Assembly: GCF_000712075.1 (NCBI RefSeq)
Contig: NZ_JONW01000005.1
Span: forward strand, 1,369,001 to 1,433,000
Direction: 5' to 3'
Source of the DNA: Caulobacter sp. UNC358MFTsu5.1
GTDB lineage: Bacteria > Pseudomonadota > Alphaproteobacteria > Caulobacterales > Caulobacteraceae
Length of the DNA: 64,000 nt
Part shown: in pieces, positions 56,208 through 64,000 of the stretch
Layout: each line of letters begins with the position of its first letter
Numbering within the stretch: position 1 is the first letter of the stretch
Notes under the pieces: generated by a model
Told to the model about the DNA's origin: nothing
Seen by the model: the letters and a program-made list of their open reading frames with translations, nothing else
The model's database searches: none
Made by a program: the position numbers and the translations under genes

Positions 56208-57086
56208 ATGTCCGATCTCGCCCGGCCGCGCCGCAGCGCCCTCTACATGCCCGCCTCCAACGCCAAGGCGGTGGAGAAGGCGCGCACGCTGGACGCCGAC
56301 GTGATCATCCTGGACCTGGAGGACGCCGTCGCCCCGGACATGAAGGACGCCGCCCGCGAGGCCGCCGTCGCCGCGGTCAAGGCCGGCGGCTTCGGCCCGC
56401 GCGAGATCGTCGTCCGCACCAACGGCCTGGACACCCCGTGGGGCGAGGCCGACCTGAAGGCCGTCGCCGAGGCCGGGCCGGACGCGGTGCTGGTCCCCAA
56501 GGTCAACGACGCGGCCGACGTCTACGCCTACCAGGCCGCCCTGCACGCAGCCCCGGCCCACACCCGGCTCTGGACCATGATCGAGACCTGCAAGGCCGCC
56601 TTCCACCTGTGGGAGATCGCCGCGGCGTCCAAGACCACCCGCCTGACCGGCTGGGTGATGGGGGTCAACGACCTGGCCAAGGAGATGCGGGCCCGCCAGA
56701 CGCCGGGCCGCGAGGCCTTCCTGCCGATCCTGTCGCTGTCGGTGGCCGCCGCCCGGGCCCACGGCCTGGCCGTCCTGGACGGGGTGCACAACGACATCGA
56801 GGACCTTCCCGCCCTGGAGGCGGTCTGCGGCCAGGCGGTGGATTTCGGTTTCGACGGCAAGACCCTGATTCACCCCAAGCACCTGGAGATCTGCAACCGG
56901 GTCTTCTCGCCCACCGCCGACGAGATCGCCTGGAGCCGGGCGGTGATCGCCGCCTTCGCCGCGCCCGAGAACGCCGGCAAGGGCGCCCTGCGCGTCGAGG
57001 GCCGGATGGCCGAGCGCCTGCACCTGGTCCAGGCCGAACGGCTGGTGGCGGTGGCCGCCGCCATCGCCGAACGCTCGGCCGCCTAG
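56208..57086 (+). CDS. CoA ester lyase, HpcH/HpaI aldolase (CitE-like) family
   Basis: A 292-residue TIM-barrel lyase that cleaves or forms malyl-, methylmalyl- or citramalyl-CoA type thioesters. Conserved features are RRSALYMPASNAKAVEKA, the metal/substrate segment VIILDLEDAVAPDMK, EIVVRTNG, WTMIETCKA and DFGFDGKTLIHPKH. The similarity is to CitE-like and Mcl proteins; a mesaconyl-CoA hydratase homologue lies 3 kb away, so a role in C4/C5-CoA metabolism is plausible. Exact substrate unresolved. Confidence 0.88.
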   Translation: MSDLARPRRSALYMPASNAKAVEKARTLDADVIILDLEDAVAPDMKDAAREAAVAAVKAGGFGPREIVVRTNGLDTPWGEADLKAVAEAGPDAVLVPKVNDAADVYAYQAALHAAPAHTRLWTMIETCKAAFHLWEIAAASKTTRLTGWVMGVNDLAKEMRARQTPGREAFLPILSLSVAAARAHGLAVLDGVHNDIEDLPALEAVCGQAVDFGFDGKTLIHPKHLEICNRVFSPTADEIAWSRAVIAAFAAPENAGKGALRVEGRMAERLHLVQAERLVAVAAAIAERSAA

Positions 57087-57098
57087 ACCGGAAGCCTG

Positions 57099-58136
57099 AT
57101 GCGCGCGCTCCTGATCTCCCTGCTGGCCTTCTCCGCCGCTCCTGTCCTGGCTCAGGAGGCGCCCGCCCCGGCCGCGCCGGTCCAGGCCGCGGCTGTCCAA
57201 GCCGATCCGAACGCCACGCCGCTCGTGCCCGCCCCGCCGGCCGCCGACGCGCCGGTCTCGGCCGACCAGGCCGTCGATCCCCTGGCCGACCTGATCGCCC
57301 AGAGCGGTCCCCAGACCACCGACGAGGAGGACGCCGCGCCCCAGGCGCCGGCCCCGCCGCACAAGCCGACCATCCTGCCGATCCCCGGGCGCGATCCCGA
57401 CGAGATCGATCCCAACCACGCCATTCCGCAGGGCGGCTACGTGCCGATGGCCGAGGCCTACGACCTGCGGGTCAAGGGCTCGATCCTGGCCGCCCAGGGC
57501 CTGCAGGGTCCGCTGGACGGCGGCTGGTCGATCGAGGGGCCGGACGGCGCGGCCCTCTACCGGCTGCAGCTGGTCGACAAGGTCGGCGGCTATGACGGGC
57601 TGGAAGGCGCCTGGCGCGACGTGCGCCGGCCCGGGACGGTGGGCTCCACCGGCCTGATCGACTTCGTCGACCGCTCGTACGGCGGCTTCCTGGCCCGGTT
57701 CTCGCCGCGCCCCGGCCAGCTGGCCACCCTGGACCTGACGCCGCGCGGCGACGGGTCGTGGAGCGGCAAGCTCAACGAGAACGGGGCCGAGACCCTGGTC
57801 ACCGCCCGTCGCGTGGCCCAGGCCACCCTGCCGCCCGGCTACGTCCCCACCGGCCGGGGCCCGGTGATCTGGGGCTCCCCGCGTCCCGCCGCGCCCCGCG
57901 TCGCGGCCGAAGCGCCGGCCAAGGCCGCCGCCTGTCCGACCAAGGGCAAGAAGGGCAAGGCCCTGAAGGCGGCCAAGGCCAAGTGCGCGGCCGCCGCCAA
58001 GAAGGCCGGCAAGGGCAAGGCGACCACCGCCAAAGGCAAGAAGGGCGCGAAGGGCAAGGCCGTCGCCTCGAAGGGCAAGGGCTCGGCCAAGGGCAAGGCG
58101 ACCTCGAAGAGCTCGACCAAGAAGAAGAAGCGCTAG
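57099..58136 (+). CDS. Secreted hypothetical protein with lysine-rich, histone-like tail
   Basis: A 345-residue protein of no recognised family. A signal peptide (residues 1-18, ending VLAQ) precedes a Pro/Ala-rich segment (20-110), then a folded-looking part (~115-245; WSIEGPDGAALYRLQLVD, GGYDGLEGAWRD). The last ~75 residues are repeats of K-G-K-A type (KGKKGKALKAAKAKC, KGSAKGKATSKSSTKKKKR), like histone H1 tails. The exported protein may bind a polyanion such as LPS or DNA. It starts 12 bp after the CitE-like gene, so the two are likely co-transcribed. Confidence 0.75.
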   Translation: MRALLISLLAFSAAPVLAQEAPAPAAPVQAAAVQADPNATPLVPAPPAADAPVSADQAVDPLADLIAQSGPQTTDEEDAAPQAPAPPHKPTILPIPGRDPDEIDPNHAIPQGGYVPMAEAYDLRVKGSILAAQGLQGPLDGGWSIEGPDGAALYRLQLVDKVGGYDGLEGAWRDVRRPGTVGSTGLIDFVDRSYGGFLARFSPRPGQLATLDLTPRGDGSWSGKLNENGAETLVTARRVAQATLPPGYVPTGRGPVIWGSPRPAAPRVAAEAPAKAAACPTKGKKGKALKAAKAKCAAAAKKAGKGKATTAKGKKGAKGKAVASKGKGSAKGKATSKSSTKKKKR

Positions 58137-58714
58137 GCCGGGCGCAGGCCGCGCAAGGCCATCGCGACCATCGCCCGCAGATCCTCGCGGTCGGCGTTGC
58201 CGCGCGCGGCGATCTTCAGGCCCGACCGCACGGTCAGCAGGAAGGCCGCGGCCTGGTCGGGATCGATATCGGCCGCCACCTCGCCCGCCGCGACGCCCGC
58301 CCGGAGGCGCCGCGCCAGGGCCGCGCGCAGGGCCTGGCCGCTGGCGTCGTTGATGGCGTTGATGTCCGGATCGGCGCGGCCGAACTCGGCCACCGAGCCG
58401 ACGCCCAGGCAGCCCTTCTGCGGATCGGCCCCCGGACGGGCGAAGGCCAGCAGCGACGCCTCGATCGCTTCCAGGCACGGCAGGTCGGCGTCCAGCGGCG
58501 CGACGATTTCGGCCAGGCTCTCGGCGTTGTGGCGCTTCAGCGCCTCCAGGAACAGGCGGCGCTTGTCGCCGAACGCGCCGTACAGGCTCTGGCGGGCGAT
58601 ACCCATCTGCTCCAGCAGGGTCGCGGTCGACGAGCCCTCGTAGCCGTGGCTGGAGAACACCTTGATCGCCGAGGCCAGCGCCTCGTCGCGATCGAATTCC
58701 ATCGGTCTGGCCAT
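58133..58714 (-). CDS. TetR family transcriptional regulator
   Basis: A 193-residue repressor. The HTH is at about residues 10-50 (ALASAIKVFSSHGYEGSSTATLLEQMGIARQSLYGAFGDK, in parts), ending in the typical LYGAFGDKRRLF. The C-terminal ligand domain is variable. AGGAAGG precedes the ATG at 58712-58714. It is divergent from an SDR gene, and three related 15-bp sites in the gap suggest it represses both itself and the SDR. Confidence 0.92.
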   Translation of the reverse strand: MARPMEFDRDEALASAIKVFSSHGYEGSSTATLLEQMGIARQSLYGAFGDKRRLFLEALKRHNAESLAEIVAPLDADLPCLEAIEASLLAFARPGADPQKGCLGVGSVAEFGRADPDINAINDASGQALRAALARRLRAGVAAGEVAADIDPDQAAAFLLTVRSGLKIAARGNADREDLRAMVAMALRGLRPA

Positions 58715-58732
58715 GCGCCTTCCTAGCATATT

Positions 58733-58810
58733 TGACCGATCTGTCCAGAATATTCTTGACTGAACGATCCATAATGCCCTAAGGCCGCGCCGTTACGGAC
58801 CGATCAGTCA
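58733..58810. promoter_or_regulatory. Triple operator between the tetR-like and SDR genes
   Basis: Three related sites: TGACCGATCTGTCCA (58733-58747), TGACTGAACGATCCA (58757-58771), and, inverted, GGACCGATCAGTCA (58797-58810). They share the consensus TGACYGATC-TCCA-like core; the first two lie 24 bp apart. They cover the divergent promoters of the TetR and SDR genes. Confidence 0.6.
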
Positions 58811-58825
58811 AGAAAGAGACATCCG

Positions 58826-59560
58826 ATGGAACGAGAACAACAGGGCAAGGTCGCCCTCGTGCTGGGCGGCTCGCGCGGCATCGGCGCGGCGATCGTCGAG
58901 CGCCTGGCGGCCGACGGGGCCCAGGTGGCTTTCACCTACGCCAGCTCGCCGGAGAACGCCGAGACCCTGCGGGCGGCGATCGAGGCCAGGGGCGGGACGG
59001 CTCTGGCGGTCCGGGCCGACAGCGCCGACGCCGACCAGATCAAGGCGGCCGTCGACCAGACCCTGGCCCGCTTCGGTCGGCTGGACATCCTGGTGGTCAA
59101 CGCCGGGATCCTGCAGCGCGGCAGGATCGACGAGGTCCGATTGGAGGACTTCGACCGCATGGTGGCGATCAACATCCGCGGGGTGTTCGCCGCCCTGCAC
59201 CACGCCGCGCCGCACCTTTCCGACGGCGGCCGGATCGTCACCATCGGCAGCAACGTCGCGGTCCGCATCGGGTTTTCGGGCAGCAGCACCTACGCCATGA
59301 CCAAGGCGGCCGTGGCGGCCCTGGTCAAGGGCGCGGCCATCGACCTGGCCCCGCGCGCCATCACGGTCAACAACATCCAGCCCGGCCCCACCCTGACCGA
59401 CATGACCTCGGACTATGTCGAGATGGTCCGGCCGCTGATCCCGCTGGCGCGGATGGGCGAGCCCCGCGAGATCGCCGGCCTGGTCGCCTATCTGGTCCGC
59501 GAGGAGGCCGGCTTCGTCACCGGCGCCAGCCTGACCGCCGACGGCGGGCTGTCGCTCTGA
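58826..59560 (+). CDS. SDR family oxidoreductase
   Basis: A 244-residue short-chain dehydrogenase/reductase. The NAD(P) motif is GGSRGIG at 14-20; NAG at 92-94; catalytic S142, Y156 and K160 (SSTYAMTKAA) are present. The C-terminal TADGGLSL is typical of the classical SDR group related to FabG and 3-oxoacyl reductases. It is probably controlled by the divergent TetR protein; such pairs often handle a toxic or xenobiotic substrate. Confidence 0.93.
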   Translation: MEREQQGKVALVLGGSRGIGAAIVERLAADGAQVAFTYASSPENAETLRAAIEARGGTALAVRADSADADQIKAAVDQTLARFGRLDILVVNAGILQRGRIDEVRLEDFDRMVAINIRGVFAALHHAAPHLSDGGRIVTIGSNVAVRIGFSGSSTYAMTKAAVAALVKGAAIDLAPRAITVNNIQPGPTLTDMTSDYVEMVRPLIPLARMGEPREIAGLVAYLVREEAGFVTGASLTADGGLSL

Positions 59561-59590
59561 TCGAAGAGCCCGTCCGCGAAGCTCCGCCTT

Positions 59591-59629
59591 CCTCCGTCAT
59601 CCCGGACCTTGCGCCCGGGATGACGGAGG
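59591..59629. repeat. Perfect 15-bp inverted repeat GTCATCCCGG type
   Basis: CCTCCGTCATCCCGG (59591-59605) and CCGGGATGACGGAGG (59615-59629), loop of 9 bp. A frequent bacterial intergenic palindrome; here between convergent genes, so it could also act as a terminator though no T-run follows. Confidence 0.75.
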
Positions 59630-59644
59630 CGATGTGCGCTGGCT

Positions 59645-60070
59645 CTACAGGCCCAGCGCTTCCCGCGCCGCCGCCAGGGCCCGTGTCATCACAGCAGCCT
59701 CGTAGGCTTGGGCGGGCGAATGCCCCCACACCGGTCCCGGCCAGGCGGGATCGCCGACCCGGCGGCCCAGGACGTGGACGTGCAGCTGGGGCGTGACGTT
59801 GCCCAGGGCGCCGACGTTCAGCTTGTCGACCGCCAGGCCCAGCACCTCGCCCACGGCGCGGACCGCCGCCCCGGCCAGCACGGTCTCCTCGATCAGCCGC
59901 GCGCGGGCCGCGACCGACAGGTCCTCCAGCTCGCGCGCGCCGGCGAGGCGCGGGATCAGCACCACCCACGGATAGCGGGCGTCCAGCTGCAGGCGGGCGT
60001 GGCACAGGGGCAGGTCGCCCAGCTCGGCGGCGGTGGCGACGAAGGCCGGATCGAGGACGAACTCAGCCAT
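59645..60070 (-). CDS. HIT domain protein (HVHVxxR subgroup)
   Basis: A 141-residue histidine-triad superfamily protein, a nucleotidyl hydrolase or transferase. The motif QLHVHVLGRRVGD has H-x-H then a non-His third position; this Q-HVHV pattern with GDPAWPGPVWG is typical of a proteobacterial HIT subgroup. Its start overlaps the end of the upstream MaoC gene by 8 bp. Confidence 0.85.
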   Translation of the reverse strand: MAEFVLDPAFVATAAELGDLPLCHARLQLDARYPWVVLIPRLAGARELEDLSVAARARLIEETVLAGAAVRAVGEVLGLAVDKLNVGALGNVTPQLHVHVLGRRVGDPAWPGPVWGHSPAQAYEAAVMTRALAAAREALGL

Positions 60071-61121
60071 GACGCTTCGGGACCGCCGCCCAATGGTCGA
60101 AGTCCAGGATCACGCCCGAGGCGTAGGCCCCGGCCTCGTCCTTGTCCGGGAAGTCGCCGCACGGCCGGTCCACGGTCGCCACCAGCCGCAGGCGCAGGGC
60201 GCCGACGCCGGGACCCAGGTCGGCCTTGTCCAGCACCTGCGACCAGGCGAACACCGTGCCGCCCGCGAAATAGGGGCTGACGTGCCGCCCGCCGTTGATG
60301 GCCAGGATCAGTCCGGCGTTCTGCAAGCCGTTGAACGACAGGGCCTTGGCGGTGGAGATCACCACCCCGCCATAGACTAGCCGCCGGCCCGAAGGGTCCT
60401 TGGCCCGTTCGAATTGGTTGAAGTGGACCTTGGCGGTGTTCTGCCATAGCCGCGTGGCCATCTGGGCCTCGGCCTCTTCGACGGCCATGCCGTCGACATG
60501 GTCGATCTTCTCGCCGATTTCGTAGTCCTCGAAGGCGTGCGGGGCGCCGGCGTGGGCAAAGTCGTAGCGCTTGAAGTCCAGCCCCGGGGGCGGCGTCAGA
60601 TCGGCGGCGGCCACGGCGGCGGCCAGGTCCGGGACCGACTGCCCCTCGACCACCGCGGCGGGATCGCGCTTCTTCACCATCACCCAGCGTACATAGCTGA
60701 GCACCGCCACCCCGCGCTGGTTGGTCCCGGTGGTGCGCACATAGACCACGCCGGTCTTGCCGTTGGAGTTCTCCTTCAGCCCGATCACCTCGGACCTCGC
60801 CGACAGGGTGTCGCCCGGATGCACCGGGGCCAGGAATCGGCCCTCGGCGTAGCCGAGGTTGGCCACGGCGTTCAGGCTGATGTCGGGTACGGTCTTGCCG
60901 AACACCACGTGGAAGGCGACCAGCGGGTCGACCGGGGCGGTCTCCAGCCCGCAGTCGCGCGCGAAGACGTCGGACGAGAACAGCGGGAAACGCGGCCCGT
61001 ATAGCGCCGTGTACAGCGCCACGTCGCCGGCCGTGACCGTGCGCGGGGTGGCGTGGACGATCACCTGGCCGAGCCTGAAATCCTCGAAAAACCGTCCCGG
61101 ATCGGTCTTGCTCACGGCCAA
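60063..61121 (-). CDS. MaoC family dehydratase, mesaconyl-CoA hydratase-like
   Basis: A 352-residue double-hotdog hydratase. It opens DPGRFFEDFRLGQVIVHATPRT and contains FHVVFGKTVPDISLNAVANLGY, KTGVVYVRTTG, VLSYVRWVMVKKRDP and EKIDHVDGMAVEEAE, closely matching the Rhodobacter mesaconyl-CoA (beta-methylmalyl-CoA) hydratase as I recall it. That enzyme works in the ethylmalonyl-CoA pathway and in methylaspartate-type glutamate degradation. Divergent from mdh; co-directional with the HIT gene. Confidence 0.85.
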   Translation of the reverse strand: MAVSKTDPGRFFEDFRLGQVIVHATPRTVTAGDVALYTALYGPRFPLFSSDVFARDCGLETAPVDPLVAFHVVFGKTVPDISLNAVANLGYAEGRFLAPVHPGDTLSARSEVIGLKENSNGKTGVVYVRTTGTNQRGVAVLSYVRWVMVKKRDPAAVVEGQSVPDLAAAVAAADLTPPPGLDFKRYDFAHAGAPHAFEDYEIGEKIDHVDGMAVEEAEAQMATRLWQNTAKVHFNQFERAKDPSGRRLVYGGVVISTAKALSFNGLQNAGLILAINGGRHVSPYFAGGTVFAWSQVLDKADLGPGVGALRLRLVATVDRPCGDFPDKDEAGAYASGVILDFDHWAAVPKRHG

Positions 61122-61217
61122 GCCTCCTTATCGTTGTTCATGCCGTTTTGCCGCACCGCAGCGAAAGGGGAAAGAGGGCTTCAAAGAGGGCTTGAGGCCG
61201 AGCCTTTGCGGGCGTAG

Positions 61218-62225
<1,008 letters not shown>

Positions 62226-62251
62226 GCTTTCCAAGCCTTCGAGATACGGAA

Positions 62252-62280
62252 AGGGCGGCTCCGACGGGGCTGCCCTTTTT
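62252..62280 (+). terminator. Rho-independent terminator after mdh
   Basis: AAAGGGCGGC-TCCGACG-GGGCTGCCCTTTTT; GC stem and T-tail, 27 bp after the mdh stop. Confidence 0.85.
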
Positions 62281-62362
62281 CGTGCAACGGGCCGCGAACC
62301 CGAACGACCCAGGATTGTCTTCCCTGTCGAAGCCGTACAGTTTCGCCGCTTCGGGGGTTTCC

Positions 62363-63169
62363 ATGGCGCGCAGCACCATCTTCATCGTCGCGGCGGTCGC
62401 CGCGCTCGCGTCGGGCCAGGCTCATGCCGATCCTCGAGCCAACTGGCCCATGGGGTCGGACTGGCTGCACAAGCCGACCGGCCGGGATATGGCCAAATAC
62501 TATCCGGAGAACGCCGCGCGCGACTCCGTCGTCGGCCGCGGGATCATCGATTGCGACGTGACGGCCAAGGGTTTGCTGGACCACTGCCGCGTGGTCGACG
62601 AATTCCCGACCGGCTACGCATTCGGGGAAGCCGCCCTGAAGCTGGGCCGCATTTTCCGCGTCGATCCGAAGACGGTCGATGTCACCGATCCGACCCGCAA
62701 CCGGGCCATCGTGCCGATCATCTTCGCCGACCAGAACAGGCGGCCGCCGTCCAGCAGTTTCCTCGCCGGCAGCAACGCCATGGTGCTGACCCTCGGCGTC
62801 GCGCCGAAGACCCGCAACGCCGTCCCGTGCCCGACCGCTGAAAAGCCGGACCAGTTCTGTGCGTTGCACGCACTGGAGTGGAAGCAGCAGCCCTGGCTGG
62901 CCCTGACCCTGCCGGCCCTGGACGGCGTCGACATGACGGCCGGCGTCAGCCTGCTCCAGTGCCGGGTCTCGGCCGAAAGGCGGCTGACCCAATGCGTCGC
63001 GAGCGGCGATCCGACGCCCGCCGCGCAAAAGGCGATGCTGGCCGTGGCCGACATGATGGTGGCGCCGGAAAAGGCGCTCGACGGCGCGCCGGTGGGCGAC
63101 GGCCCGGTGGTGATCCCCTTCGAGTGGTCGAAGATCACCCCGCTGGCCCGGGCCTTGAAGCGACCCTAG
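62363..63169 (+). CDS. Secreted protein with TonB-C-like domain, paralogue 2
   Basis: A 268-residue exported protein (signal peptide ending QAHAD). WLHKPTGRDMAKYYPENA, GRGIIDCDVTAKGLLDHC and GYAFGEAALKLGRIFRVDPKTV match the paralogue at 52158-52988 motif for motif. The C-terminal half also matches in outline (LLQCRVSAERRLTQC). Its stop overlaps the convergent CBS gene stop (CTAG at 63166-63169). Function unknown; the domain may mediate export or binding. Confidence 0.78.
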   Translation: MARSTIFIVAAVAALASGQAHADPRANWPMGSDWLHKPTGRDMAKYYPENAARDSVVGRGIIDCDVTAKGLLDHCRVVDEFPTGYAFGEAALKLGRIFRVDPKTVDVTDPTRNRAIVPIIFADQNRRPPSSSFLAGSNAMVLTLGVAPKTRNAVPCPTAEKPDQFCALHALEWKQQPWLALTLPALDGVDMTAGVSLLQCRVSAERRLTQCVASGDPTPAAQKAMLAVADMMVAPEKALDGAPVGDGPVVIPFEWSKITPLARALKRP

Positions 63170-63603
63170 TGGGCCGCCGAGGTCTCGCCGCCTTCCTGCG
63201 AGATCTCCTCCAGCGTCCGGCCCACCTGCTTGGCGCCGTAGTCCTTGGCCACGTCGCCCAGCGACAGGATGCCGGCCAGGTTGCCGGCCTCGTTGAGCAC
63301 GACCAGGCGGCGGATCTGGTGGTTGGCCATCTTGGCGGTGGCGTCGGCCAGGACGTCGTCCTCCTTGACGCTCTGGACCTCGCCCTCGCTCATCGCCTCG
63401 GAGATGGGGCTGTCGAAACTGCGGCCCTCGGCGACCACGCGCAGGACGATGTCGCGGTCGGTGACCAGGCCGACGACCTTGCCGCCTTCGACGATCGGCA
63501 CGGCGCCGGTTTCGACGTGGGCCATCACCTGGGCGACCTTGCGCACGCTGTCGGTGGGGGCGGCGGTGCTGACCTGGCTGGTCATGGCGTCGCTGACTTT
63601 CAT
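63166..63603 (-). CDS. CBS domain protein
   Basis: A 145-residue protein made of a pair of CBS domains (about 8-60 and 72-125), an adenine-nucleotide-sensing Bateman module. Seen: VGLVTDRDIVLRVVAEG and LAGILSLGDVAKDYG, the ends of each CBS repeat. AGGAG precedes the ATG at 63601-63603. No fused effector domain, so it may regulate a partner or act as a sensor. Confidence 0.9.
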   Translation of the reverse strand: MKVSDAMTSQVSTAAPTDSVRKVAQVMAHVETGAVPIVEGGKVVGLVTDRDIVLRVVAEGRSFDSPISEAMSEGEVQSVKEDDVLADATAKMANHQIRRLVVLNEAGNLAGILSLGDVAKDYGAKQVGRTLEEISQEGGETSAAH

Positions 63604-63734
63604 GGGAAGGCTCCTGAGGGGAGTGAATTGAACCCCTGAGAAACCCCGATGCGGCGGGCCCGTTCCGTCCGGTCCCGCTTTGCCGCTTCCGCGACGCAGG
63701 CTAGACCGGCCCGGCCTCATCCCCCGGAGCTTCC

Positions 63735-64000
63735 ATGTCGATCACCATCCACCAGGCCAGCGTTCCCGTCTTCGTCCAGGGGCTGAAGGGCCTCAAGGGC
63801 GTGCTGGCCAAGGCCGCCGCCCATGTCGAGACCCGCAAGCTGGACCCCGACGCCCTGCTGAAGGCGCGGCTGTTCCCCGACATGTTCCCGCTGCTGCGCC
63901 AGGTGCAGATCGCCACCGACTTCGCCAAGGGCTGCGCCGCGCGCCTGGCCGGCCAGGAGGTTCCCGCCTGGGACGACGTCGAGACCGGCTTCGGCGACCT
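63735..64000 (+). CDS. DUF1993 family protein, partial
   Basis: The first ~88 codons of a gene cut by the right edge. MSITIHQASVPVFVQGLKGL and FPDMFPLLRQVQIATDFAKG match the DUF1993 (DinB-like four-helix) pattern. GGAG lies just upstream of the ATG. The rest of the protein is outside the window. Confidence 0.82.
   Translation, partial: MSITIHQASVPVFVQGLKGLKGVLAKAAAHVETRKLDPDALLKARLFPDMFPLLRQVQIATDFAKGCAARLAGQEVPAWDDVETGFGD

Overview
The window is GC-rich, gene-dense chromosomal DNA from an alphaproteobacterium, most likely Caulobacter or a close relative in the Caulobacterales. Supporting signs are the runs lptC-lptA-lptB-rpoN-exoD-like-hpf-ptsN and trpF-trpB-trpA-accD-folC, the AccD that lacks most of the zinc-ribbon cysteines, an HWE-family sensor kinase, CtrA-like TTAA motifs, and many small palindromic intergenic repeats. 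No prophage, CRISPR array, intact insertion sequence or rRNA operon is visible. One tRNA gene, Leu(CAG), is present.

Layout. 0-3.4 kb: the end of a CDF metal transporter gene, then two divergent citrate-synthase-family genes, one with an N-terminal MerR-like DNA-binding domain. 3.4-9.4 kb: glutamate synthase gltD-gltB. 9.6-11.8 kb: uppP, an NDUFA9-like epimerase and tRNA-Leu. 12.0-18.5 kb: a short RNase D, the LPS transport genes lptC-lptA-lptB, sigma-54 (rpoN), an ExoD-like protein, hpf and ptsN. 18.7-25.9 kb: a cyclophilin, an Hsp20/DUF1150 pair, a YdbL-YnbE-YdbH type envelope lipid-transport operon, and dapB. 26.1-31.7 kb: malic enzyme, an AT-rich orphan membrane protein, about 1 kb of palindromic repeats and strongly folded sequence, and a GMC oxidoreductase. 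31.9-38.7 kb: the HWE kinase and the trp/acc/fol operon. 39.2-44.7 kb: the cytochrome c maturation genes in two blocks (ccmC-ccmD-ccmG and ccmA-ccmB), separated by three unrelated genes and a repeat. 44.9-49.1 kb: aconitase, a DUF1223 protein, and a gene-free tract with a 240-bp tandem duplication that looks like two paralogous small RNA genes. 49.2-64 kb: mostly single genes, including HdeD, a Bax-inhibitor-1 family protein, an aldo/keto reductase, ThpR, a flavin disulfide reductase, a CitE-like lyase, a TetR/SDR divergent pair with a repeated operator, a MaoC/mesaconyl-CoA-hydratase-like enzyme, malate dehydrogenase, a CBS protein and the start of a DUF1993 gene.

Metabolic theme: citrate synthase homologues, aconitase, malate dehydrogenase, malic enzyme, a CitE-like lyase and a mesaconyl-CoA hydratase homologue all bear on the TCA cycle and C4/C5 acid handling. 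The second theme is the cell envelope (UppP, Lpt, YdbH system, ExoD-like, Ccm).

The most interesting unexplained items are the tandem hairpin units at 48.6-49.1 kb, the multi-hairpin segment at 29.66-30.1 kb beside RAYT-type palindromes and an AT-rich orphan gene, the repeated-operator regions at 1.7 kb and 58.75 kb, and the dispersed 66-bp and 235-bp palindromic elements. All family assignments come from reading the sequence and from memory of families; no database search was run.
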